NCBI GenBank assembly: GCA_002280875.1
Contig: NCEV01000021.1
Location: 1 to 43,469 of the forward strand
Direction: 5' to 3'
From: Caulobacter sp. 32-67-35
GTDB taxonomy: Bacteria; Pseudomonadota; Alphaproteobacteria; Caulobacterales; Caulobacteraceae
DNA length: 43,469 nucleotides
Within the stretch, counting starts at the first letter, position 1. Every line of letters starts with the position of its first letter. The position numbers and the translations under genes were made by a program. The notes beneath the pieces were generated by a model. It saw only the letters and a program-made list of their open reading frames with translations. It searched no databases and was not told the origin of the DNA. Shown piece by piece: positions 24,702 through 31,300 of the stretch.

Positions 24702-25029
24702 TCACGCCAACGGAAAATCGGCGGGATCGTCGGTCCAGGGATTGAACACCGCCGCGCCGCTGTCCTGCACGTCGCGGGTGTTGCGGGTGACCAGGAACAG
24801 GTCGTGCTCCAGCGCCGTCGCGGCCAGCAGGGTGTCGATCACGGCGGGCGCCTGACCCTTCCGCCGCTTGACCGCACCCGAGATCTCGCCCCAGCGGCGC
24901 ACCACCGGATCGCTGACCGACAGGGTGCGCCCTTTCGGGCTGGACGGCGGCCCAGGCCTTCACGCTGGGCGCGCCGTTCGGATTGATCAGGGCGGCGATC
25001 ACATTGGTGTCGATCAGCCAGCCCTTCAC
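24702..25029 (-). pseudogene. VapC-type PIN-domain toxin, broken by internal deletion and frameshift
   Basis: The 5' part encodes a normal PIN start, 'MKGWLIDTNVIAALINPNGA' then 'PSVKAWAAVQPER', with the first catalytic Asp. The 3' part, in a different frame (offset by one base), encodes the normal PIN end: 'RTLSVSDPVVRRWGEISG', 'APAVIDTLLAATALEHDLFL', 'VTRNTRDVQDSG', 'VFNPWTDDPADFPLA'. The switch lies near 24925-24955. The middle ~45 residues of a typical ~135-residue VapC are missing, including the second acidic residue normally found in an 'LTLGE'-like segment. So toxin activity is probably lost. Read in one frame, the 5' part runs on to 24628 without PIN-like sequence. The antitoxin gene lies 13 bases upstream. 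Confidence 0.85.
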
Positions 25030-25042
25030 AGGTCCCCACCCT

Positions 25043-25300
25043 TCATAATTCCAAATCTCGGCCGTGGTCAGGGTCGCGGGTCAGGTCCAGATCGTCGAGG
25101 TGCAGCCCCTCCAGAAAGGAGACCAGCGACGGGTGGGCCGGGTCGGGCGGCGACAGGCGCTCCAGATCCTCGACGCTCATCACCACCACGGCGTCCTTGC
25201 CGCGCACGGTCACCCGTTGCGGGCCCTGGCTTCGGGCCAGACGCACCACCTCGCTGAAGCGGGCCTTGGCGTCTTCCAGTTTCCAGCTGAGATCGCCCAT
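25043..25300 (-). CDS. Phd/YefM-family antitoxin
   Basis: An 85-residue antitoxin. The N-terminus 'WKLEDAKARFSEVVRLARSQ', then 'GPQRVTVRGKDAVVVMSVED', is the DNA-binding Phd/YefM fold. The C-terminus, 'PSLVSFLEGLHLDDLDLTRD' and 'PDHGRDLEL', is acidic and probably disordered, the part that wraps the toxin. I start at 25300, which has GGAG nine bases upstream. The ATG at 25312 lies inside the palindrome and is less likely. It precedes the broken vapC-like gene by 13 bases, the usual antitoxin-toxin order. Confidence 0.88.
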   Translation of the reverse strand: MGDLSWKLEDAKARFSEVVRLARSQGPQRVTVRGKDAVVVMSVEDLERLSPPDPAHPSLVSFLEGLHLDDLDLTRDPDHGRDLEL

Positions 25301-25310
25301 CGCAGGCTCC

Positions 25311-25330
25311 ATCTGACTAGCTAGTCAGAT
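25311..25330. promoter_or_regulatory. Perfect 20-bp palindrome, antitoxin operator
   Basis: ATCTGACTAGCTAGTCAGAT is fully self-complementary. It touches the predicted -10 box and covers the likely transcription start, 11 bases before the antitoxin ATG. Phd/YefM antitoxins bind such palindromes to repress their own operon, so an autoregulatory operator is the natural reading. It lies in the gap shared with the divergent Nudix gene, which could also be affected. Confidence 0.78.
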
Positions 25331-25357
25331 CATAGTTCGGATGGGCCCGGCGGGCAA
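25329..25357 (-). promoter_or_regulatory. Predicted sigma-70-type promoter of the antitoxin gene
   Basis: On the - strand, TTGCCC (25352-25357), a 17-base spacer and TATGAT (25329-25334). The spacing is ideal and the -10 is one mismatch from consensus. It directly abuts the 20-bp palindrome. Initiation about seven bases downstream would leave a leader of about 20 bases. Confidence 0.6.
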
Positions 25358-25377
25358 GGACGACTATCCTGCCTCCC

Positions 25378-25848
25378 ATGCTCTGGCGCCGTCGCATCGA
25401 ACCGTTCACCCGTCCCCTGGTCTATGCTTGGTTTCGCTGGAACCGGGGGCTGACGCTTGGGGTGCGGGGTCTGGTCACCGACGGCGAGGGCCGGGTGCTG
25501 CTGATCCAGCACACCTACATCCCCGGCTGGTACCTGCCCGGCGGCGGGGTCGAGCGGGGCGAGACGGCCCAGGTGGCCTTGGCCCGCGAACTGCAGGAGG
25601 AGGCGGGGGTCCGCGTGCTGGGCCCGCCGGTCCTGCTGTCGGTGCACTCCAACGAGCCGCGCCATCCCGGCGACCACGTGCTGGTCTATCGCATCGACGC
25701 CTGGGAGCCCTGCGAAGCCTGCGCCCAGGGCGAGATCCACGCGGTCGGCTGGTTCGCGCCCGACGCCCTGCCAGACGACATCAGCCCGGGCACGCGGCGG
25801 CGGATCGCCGAGGCTCTGGAGGGCGTCGACAGCGATGTGATGTGGTGA
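25378..25848 (+). CDS. Nudix hydrolase
   Basis: A 156-residue Nudix protein. The 23-residue Nudix box starts at 'GGGVERGETAQVALA' and continues 'RELQEEAGVRV', fitting Gx5Ex7REUxEExGU with the metal-binding Arg-Glu-Leu-Gln-Glu-Glu core. Flanking strands 'LGVRGLVTDGEGRVLLIQHT' and 'HAVGWFAPDALPDD' are typical. Such enzymes hydrolyse nucleoside diphosphates linked to another group; the substrate cannot be deduced. The gene is divergent from the antitoxin and is followed by the truncated aldehyde dehydrogenase. Confidence 0.92.
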   Translation: MLWRRRIEPFTRPLVYAWFRWNRGLTLGVRGLVTDGEGRVLLIQHTYIPGWYLPGGGVERGETAQVALARELQEEAGVRVLGPPVLLSVHSNEPRHPGDHVLVYRIDAWEPCEACAQGEIHAVGWFAPDALPDDISPGTRRRIAEALEGVDSDVMW

Positions 25849-25915
25849 GGGCTTCCCACATGATCGCCGATCATTAAAATGGTTGTTTGAAGAAGGCCCG
25901 CCGCGTCCCACATGA

Positions 25916-27187
25916 GAGCGGACCTCGAACAGCCGCGAAGAGCGGATCGACCTGCTGGAGCGCATCGTCGCCGAATATCAGAAGCGCTTCGAGGACATGG
26001 CGAAAGCCATCACCGAGGAAATGGGCGCCCCCGCCTGGCTGGCCCAGCGCGCCCAGGCCGCCATGGGCATCGGCCACGTCCAGACCGCCATCGCCGTCCT
26101 CAAGAACTACAAGTTCGAGGAAGATCGCGGCACCACCCGCATCGTGAAAGAGCCGATCGGCGTCTGCGCCTTCATCACGCCGTGGAACTGGCCGGTCAAC
26201 CAGATCGCCTGCAAGGTCGCGCCCGCGCTCGCCACGGGCTGCACCATGGTGCTCAAGCCCTCGGAAATCGCGCCGTTCAGCGGCTATATCTGGACCGAGG
26301 TTCTGCATGCCGCCGGCGTGCCGCACGGCGTGTTCAACCTGGTCAATGGCGACGGCCCCACGGTGGGCGCGGCCCTGTCCAGCCATCCGGAAGTCGACAT
26401 GGTGTCGTTCACCGGCTCGACCCGGGCCGGTATCGAGGTGGCCAAGAACGCCGCCCCGACCGTCAAGCGCGTCCACCAGGAGCTGGGCGGCAAGAGCCCC
26501 AACATCATCCTCGAAGACGCCGACTTCCAGCGCGCCGTCTCGGGCGGCATCGCTTCGGTGATGATGAATTCGGGCCAGTCCTGCAATGCCCCCACCCGCA
26601 TGCTGGTGCCGGGCAAGAAGATGGACGAGGTCATCGCCATCGCCCGCGCCACGGCCGAGGCTCACACCGTCGGCGACCCCAACGGCAATTCCAAGATGGG
26701 CCCCGTCGTCTCCGACGTGCAGTGGAACAAGATCCAGGGCCTGATCCAGAAGGGCATCGACGAGGGCGCCACCCTGGTCAGCGGCGGCGTCGGCCGACCC
26801 GAGGGTCTGGACAAGGGCTACTACGTCAAGCCCACCGTCTTCGCCAATGTCACCAACGAGATGACCATCGCCAAGGAAGAGATCTTCGGCCCGGTCGTCG
26901 CCATCCTCGGCTACGAGACGGTCGACGAGGCGGTGAAGGTCGGCAACGACACCGAATACGGCCTGGCGGCCTATATCTCGGGCGGCGACGAGGAGCAGGT
27001 CCGCAAGGTCGCCTCGCGGCTGCGCGCCGGCCAGGTCAACATCAACGGCGCCGGCCCCGACATGATGGCCCCGTTCGGCGGCTACAAGATGAGCGGCAAC
27101 GGGCGGGAGTGGGGCGACCACGCGTTCGGGGAGTTCCTCGAGACGAAGGCGATCCTGGGTTACGCGCCGAAGGTGGCGGCGGAGTAG
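25916..27187 (+). pseudogene. Aldehyde dehydrogenase lacking its N-terminus
   Basis: From 'SREERIDLLERIVAEYQKRF' (25931 on) the frame is a normal NAD(P)-dependent aldehyde dehydrogenase: 'ITPWNWPVNQIACKVAPALA', 'VLKPSEIAP', 'VSFTGSTRAG', general-base Glu in 'QELGGKSPNIIL', nucleophile Cys (codon 26582-26584) in 'NSGQSCNAPTR', 'EEIFGPVVAIL', 'PFGGYKMSGNGREWG'. A stop (25913-25915) lies just upstream, and the ~75-90 residues that usually precede this point are absent in all frames. The longest ATG-started product (25997, 396 residues) would lack part of the NAD-binding and oligomerisation region. I therefore call it a 5'-deleted gene. A functional short form is less likely. The rest shows no frameshift, so the loss is recent or the product is still under selection. 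Confidence 0.72.
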
Positions 27188-27211
27188 GTTTGCTCAGTTA
27201 GACGGGTTTGG

Positions 27212-27247
27212 AGGGGCGGGGCTGAAAGGCTCCGCCTCTTTTTCTTT
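27212..27247 (+). terminator. Rho-independent terminator after the aldehyde dehydrogenase
   Basis: A 12-bp stem with G-U pairs (AGGGGCGGGGCT / GGCTCCGCCTCT) and a GAAA tetraloop, followed by TTTTTCTTT. It is 25 bases past the stop. A complete terminator for a gene missing its start fits a once-intact transcription unit. Confidence 0.85.
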
Positions 27248-27300
27248 GGCGAGTTCTTTGGCGAGGCCTTCGGGCACCTCCGGGGGGCATCAGCCTTGGT

Positions 27301-28143
27301 TCAGGCCATGACCTCGGGAAAGTAGAACCTCACCGCTGCCACGTTCACCCCGTCGTGGCCTCGCCACCAAGATATCGGATAGGACCAATCGTTCTTTCCT
27401 TCGGGTGGGTGAGCGCGATGGATCGGATAGGTGTCGAAAAAGCCCGCGTGTTCACGCGATTGCAGTACGCCAGCATACCCCAAACACTGGATCGCGACCC
27501 GCCGCTGGCTGTCGTTACCAGGGATCAATGACTTTAGCAGCTTCACCAAGTCGTTCGGTCGAGTGTTGGCCGGCGCGTTCCCCGCTATTTCGAGCAACCG
27601 GCGCAAAAGGGCGTGACCTTCGCTCGCGGAGCTTTCGGGTGCCGACGTTCTGAACCGCGTGAGGTCCAGCAGCGCATATAGGGGATCGCTATGCCTGACC
27701 CCGCCCCACTTGAATCGCTCAAAGTTCAAGACATTCAAGTCTTCGGCGGCGGAACTTTCAAATGCCCAGCAAGTCCTGCAGCGTAGAGATCCATAGGAGT
27801 CGGCGAAATGGTGACTGGGCAGGTTGAGTGCCGCGCCAAAACTGCCAAGTGCAGATCGTAGATCAAGTCGACGTGTCACGAGGCTGTCGGCGAATGCGTT
27901 TCCTACATCCTGGGCAGTGATGTTCTTTCGCAGCGCCACAAGTCGCTCCACGATCTCATCGTGGCGCAGATGCGTCGGCGAGAACATGTAGCCAGCCTCG
28001 GTAGCGAGGCGGAGCGTTTCGGGTGCGGTTGTACGATCGCGCTTCCATCCTGAGGCAGACCAATAGGTGTCGAAGAGAATGCGCTCGCCTGTCTTATTGG
28101 GCCTCCAAGAGCGCTCGTCCTGTGGATTTGCACTGAAGGGCAT
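27301..28143 (-). CDS. Orphan protein of unknown function, atypical composition
   Basis: A 280-residue soluble protein without signal peptide or membrane segment. Visible features: 'GERILFDTYWSASGWKRD' near the N-terminus, 'GYMFSPTHLRHDEIVERLVA', 'VTRRLDLRSALGSFGAALNL', a CxxC pair in 'LRCRTCWAFE' that could bind metal, 'DLNVLNFERFKWGGVRHSDP', 'LYALLDLTRF', and a C-terminal 'YPISWWRGHDGVNVAAVRFY'. I do not recognise the family, though the block structure looks like a conserved one. Base composition is clearly lower in G+C than its neighbours and codon use is more mixed, suggesting horizontal acquisition. It has its own inverted repeat upstream and no same-strand partner nearby. Confidence 0.82.
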   Translation of the reverse strand: MPFSANPQDERSWRPNKTGERILFDTYWSASGWKRDRTTAPETLRLATEAGYMFSPTHLRHDEIVERLVALRKNITAQDVGNAFADSLVTRRLDLRSALGSFGAALNLPSHHFADSYGSLRCRTCWAFESSAAEDLNVLNFERFKWGGVRHSDPLYALLDLTRFRTSAPESSASEGHALLRRLLEIAGNAPANTRPNDLVKLLKSLIPGNDSQRRVAIQCLGYAGVLQSREHAGFFDTYPIHRAHPPEGKNDWSYPISWWRGHDGVNVAAVRFYFPEVMA

Positions 28144-28222
28144 TAAGGGCTCTCAAGCTACGAATGACGAGGTGTGTGGGGCGCGGTTGTTGTAACCATT
28201 ACCTCACGGTGCGCTGAGGGGC

Positions 28223-28245
28223 TCAACACCATTCGCTAGTGTTGA
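28223..28245. promoter_or_regulatory. Inverted repeat upstream of the orphan gene
   Basis: TCAACAC, nine bases, GTGTTGA: perfect 7-bp half-sites with centre-to-centre spacing of 16 bases, about 80 bases upstream of the orphan gene's ATG. This suits a dimeric helix-turn-helix regulator, but no regulator gene is adjacent. A leader hairpin is the alternative. Confidence 0.4.
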
Positions 28246-28271
28246 AATGGACGCCCACGCGTCCTAGCCAG

Positions 28272-28414
28272 CCCTTCATCTCTTAGAGGCAGCAGCGTGC
28301 CGGTCTGGACAGGTCAGTCAAGGCTCGCCTCTGGCGACCGCTTCGCGGCGACGCGGAGCGTCGGCCTTGAGTGACCTGTCCAGACCGGCGATCGTCTCGC
28401 CGTGAGATGAAGGG
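28272..28414. repeat. 143-bp near-palindrome
   Basis: The outer arms CCCTTCATCTC (28272-28282) and GAGATGAAGGG (28404-28414) are perfect complements. The inner 26-bp arms (28299-28324 and 28364-28389; core GCCGGTCTGGACAGGTCA) differ at one position. The 39-base centre is itself G+C-rich and partly self-complementary. It has no coding potential; as RNA it would form a very long hairpin. Confidence 0.8.
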
Positions 28415-28452
28415 GTGGCTCCCTTCGGCGCGAAGGGGCGGCAGGCCGTAGT

Positions 28453-28581
28453 AAGTCCTCCCCCTGAAGGGGGAGGCGGCCGGAGGCCGGTGGGGGAAGA
28501 CCGCAATGACTCAGCAGCACTTCCCCTCCGTCGCCCCGGATCAAGTCAGGGGCGACACCTCCCGCGCTAGGGGGAGGACTT
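28453..28581. repeat. Palindromic element, copy B of a dispersed family
   Basis: Outer arms AAGTCCTCCCCCT (28453-28465) and AGGGGGAGGACTT (28569-28581) are perfect 13-bp complements. The left part, TCCTCCCCCT-GAA-GGGGGAGG then CGGCC...GGCCGG and GGGGG, repeats the pattern of the element at 15439-15544 on the opposite strand. Two copies in one window imply many in the genome. Confidence 0.78.
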
Positions 28582-29230
28582 GTTTTCGCGACCTATCCTC
28601 TACGAATAGAGAATCGAAGTCAGTGAAATCAATCACTTCCAACTTTCTCGCCCTTTTGTATCCCCCGCTCCAAAACCGCCCGCATACTGCTTGCACCTGA
28701 CAGCACGGGAAGGGCGCTAGGCCGGCGACCGTAGCGGCTGTCAGGGGTGGTCGAGCGGGAAGCGCCCGTCGGCTGTCGTCCTGGGCCCTGTTCGCCCGGT
28801 TTGCGAGGCGTGGCCTGTCCCTCCAGGGAAGGCGGGCGCTTCGGATCGGGGTTCAGGATCAATCCCACGGCGATGGTCCGGCGGCACGCAGCAGGCATGG
28901 GCTGAAATCGCTCATGCGGTCCGGACGGGGCTAGCCAGCCCCTCCGCCCGCCGGAGGCCGAATATCGAGAGCGGGTTAAAACCCCGCGCCTCGAAGGCTT
29001 CTGGAAGCAGACCGCGCGGAGCGTTCGTCTTCGTCGAAACGGTATTCACTACACACTCATCCGGGCGAGGCCCGGACGCTCCGCAGCCCTTCCCATCCAC
29101 TCGGCGGTTTCCGCGCGAGGGGGCGAAGCCGTGCGCCCAGCCCTCCCCCAGCGTCATCCTTGCCGTCCGCCCCGGTTCCGTTAACGTCACGATCCAACAG
29201 AACAACGATAACCTACCCGGGAGAGAAACC

Positions 29231-31099
29231 ATGACGCCGCCCCAAGGCGCGTCGCCCGTGGGCGACGTCAGCGAGGTTCCCTTCAAGCCGCTGCCGATGA
29301 AGGGACCGGACGTCAGTGTCGACTATCGGCCCGACGGTTCGCTGGTCATCACCTCCAACCACGCGCCCGGCGAGGGGCCGCGCTCTATCGCCCACCTGCT
29401 GGCCCAGAAGGCTGGCGAGCATCCCGACCGGCCCTATCTGAAGCAGCGCGAGCCGGGCCACGGGCCGTGGCGCGGCGTCACCTACGGCCAGGCCCTGCGC
29501 GCCGTCGAAGGCATAGCCCAGTGGCTGCTGGACCAGGGCCTGACGTCCGACGACAGCGTGATGATCCTGTCGGGCAATTCCATCGAGCACGCCCTGATGA
29601 CCCTGGGGGCCTATACGGCCGGGGTTCCGGCCGCGCCGGTCAGTCCGGCCTACAGCCTGATCTCGACCGACCACGCCAAGCTCAAGCACTGTTTCGACAA
29701 GGTGGCCCCGCGCGTGGTCTTCGCCCAGAGCGGGACGCTGTTCGCCAAGGCGCTGGAGACGCTTCGGACCATCGATCCCACGGTGCTGGTGGTGACGGCG
29801 GACGGGACCGGAGACGGCGCGGTGAGCTTTGACGACATCGCCGCCACCGTCCCGACCCTCGCCGTCGAGGCCTCGCGCGAGACGCTGGGGCCGGCCACGG
29901 TGGCCAAGTACCTGTTCACCTCCGGCTCGACCGGCATGCCCAAGGCCGTGGCCCAGACCCATGGCATGATGGCCGGGGTGATCGCCGGCCAGGACGGGCT
30001 GAAGCTGGACGAGCCCGACGACGGCGAAGTCTCGCAGGGCCTGGAATGGATGCCGTGGAGCCATATCTCGGCCGGCAATATCAGCTTCAACGGTCTGCTC
30101 TGGGCCGGCGGCACCCTGCACATCGACGAGGGCAAGCCCCTGCCGGGGATGTTCGAGACCACGATCAAGAACCTCTATGAGGTCTCGCCCATCGTGTTCG
30201 GCTCGGCCCCGATCGCCTTTTCGATGCTGGCCGAGGCGATGGAGAACGACCCGGTGCTGCGCGCCTCGTTCTTCAAGAACCTGCGCTATATGGGCTATGG
30301 CGGGGCGACGCTGTCCAACGACGTCTATACCCGCATCCAGGCCCTGGCCGTGGCCGAGACGGGTCACCGCATTCCGCTGACCACGATGTACGGCGCGACT
30401 GAAACCCAGGGCATCACCGTCACCCACTGGATCACCGAGCGGGTCGGGCTGGTGGGTCTGCCCCTGCCGGGCATCCAGCTGAAACTGGCCCCCAACGGGT
30501 CCAAGTTCGAGGTGCGGGTCAAGGGGCCCACCGTGGCGGCGGGCTATCACAAGGATCCCGAAAAGACCGCGGCGGCCTTCGACGAGGAAGGTTTCTACTG
30601 CCTGGGGGACGCGGCGCGGTTCGTCGATCCCGACGACCCGGCCAAGGGGCTGGTGTTCGACGGCCGGGTGACCGAGGACTTCAAGCTCGACAGCGGCACC
30701 TGGGTCAGCGTCGGCGTGCTGCGCCCCGACCTGGTGGCCGCCTGCAGCCCCTATATTGCCGACGCGGTGATCTGCGGTCAGGACAAGGGCTATGTCGGCG
30801 CTTTGTTCTGGCCCTCGCCGTCGGGGCTGATGGCCCTGGTCGCCGATCCGGGGCCGGGCACGCCGATGGACAAGCTGGTGGCGTTTTTGAAGGAGCGGCT
30901 GGCGGCGTTCAATGCGAGCGCCGGCGGCTCGTCGCGCCGGATTGGCCGCTTCACCGTGATGACCGAGCCGCCCTCGATCGACGCCGGCGAGATCACCGAC
31001 AAGGGTTATGTGAACCAGCGCGCGACGCTGGAGCGGCGCGCGGCGCTGGTGGAGGCGCTGTATGCGGCGGAGCCGGGGGAGGGCGTGGTGGTAGTTTAG
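29231..31099 (+). CDS. fcs: Feruloyl-CoA synthetase (AMP-forming acyl-CoA ligase)
   Basis: A 622-residue ANL-superfamily ligase. The P-loop-like motif 'YLFTSGSTGMPKAV', the A5 motif 'TTMYGATETQG', the A7/A8 region 'CLGDAARF...' with 'VFDGRVTEDFKLDSGTWVSV' and the late-lysine motif 'DAGEITDKGYVNQRA' are all present. 'LDSGTWVSVG' and the ~620-residue length are characteristic of feruloyl-CoA synthetases, which activate ferulate and related hydroxycinnamates for side-chain removal to vanillin. The ATG has GGGAGAG upstream. None of the partner genes (enoyl-CoA hydratase/lyase, vanillin dehydrogenase) is next to it, so the exact substrate is inferred. The truncated aldehyde dehydrogenase 2 kb upstream could once have belonged to the same pathway, but this is speculation. 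Confidence 0.87.
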   Translation: MTPPQGASPVGDVSEVPFKPLPMKGPDVSVDYRPDGSLVITSNHAPGEGPRSIAHLLAQKAGEHPDRPYLKQREPGHGPWRGVTYGQALRAVEGIAQWLLDQGLTSDDSVMILSGNSIEHALMTLGAYTAGVPAAPVSPAYSLISTDHAKLKHCFDKVAPRVVFAQSGTLFAKALETLRTIDPTVLVVTADGTGDGAVSFDDIAATVPTLAVEASRETLGPATVAKYLFTSGSTGMPKAVAQTHGMMAGVIAGQDGLKLDEPDDGEVSQGLEWMPWSHISAGNISFNGLLWAGGTLHIDEGKPLPGMFETTIKNLYEVSPIVFGSAPIAFSMLAEAMENDPVLRASFFKNLRYMGYGGATLSNDVYTRIQALAVAETGHRIPLTTMYGATETQGITVTHWITERVGLVGLPLPGIQLKLAPNGSKFEVRVKGPTVAAGYHKDPEKTAAAFDEEGFYCLGDAARFVDPDDPAKGLVFDGRVTEDFKLDSGTWVSVGVLRPDLVAACSPYIADAVICGQDKGYVGALFWPSPSGLMALVADPGPGTPMDKLVAFLKERLAAFNASAGGSSRRIGRFTVMTEPPSIDAGEITDKGYVNQRATLERRAALVEALYAAEPGEGVVVV

Positions 31100-31136
31100 G
31101 GCCAACGCCCTCTTCATCCACAAAACCCGCCTTTCT

Positions 31137-31260
31137 GGGCCTTGTGCCCAGGATCCATGGTTCAGCTGGCTTTGAGGGGGAAGGCGCGCCGGGCCTGTCG
31201 GCTTCCACTGACCCTGAAGCGCAAAGCGCTCCGCCGGCATGGGTCCTGGGCACAAGGCCC
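31137..31260. repeat. Palindromic intergenic element between fcs and the M28 peptidase gene
   Basis: Arms of 23 bp (31137-31159, beginning GGGCCTTGTGCCCAGGA, and 31238-31260) are complementary with one mismatch and enclose ~78 bases of G+C-rich sequence. It sits between convergent genes and could act as a bidirectional transcription barrier, though it lacks a T-run. Confidence 0.78.
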
Positions 31261-31300
31261 ACGAAGACGAGGTTATTGAGTTTTTGAACTCGGTTGTCCC

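Larger units (their letters stand above)
28144..29230. other. 1.1-kb gene-free region with palindromes
   Basis: No credible gene is visible. It holds an operator-like inverted repeat (28223-28245), two large palindromic elements (28272-28414 and 28453-28581), an A+T-rich stretch (about 28600-28680) and ~500 bases of G+C-rich sequence before the feruloyl-CoA synthetase promoter. A frame of 89 codons on the - strand (28629-28898) has the composition of translated noncoding DNA. An unrecognised small RNA or remnant of mobile DNA cannot be excluded. Confidence 0.55.

Noticed and set aside
28272-28581. Possible CRISPR array
   Set aside because: The repeats are inverted, not direct, and have no regular spacer pattern; no cas-like gene is present.
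28629-28898. 89-codon frame on the - strand in the gene-free region
   Set aside because: Low-complexity Pro/Arg/Ser composition, no ribosome-binding site of note, no recognisable fold. Kept only as part of the unexplained stretch.
28680-29000. Possible known stable RNA (RNase P RNA, tmRNA, 6S, SRP RNA)
   Set aside because: None of the signature motifs I know for these RNAs could be found. An unknown RNA is left open in the findings.
29213-31255. 680-codon open frame on the - strand opposite fcs
   Set aside because: Its product is rich in His, Gly, Arg and Gln in the manner of antisense frames of G+C-rich genes; the + strand encodes a complete feruloyl-CoA synthetase.
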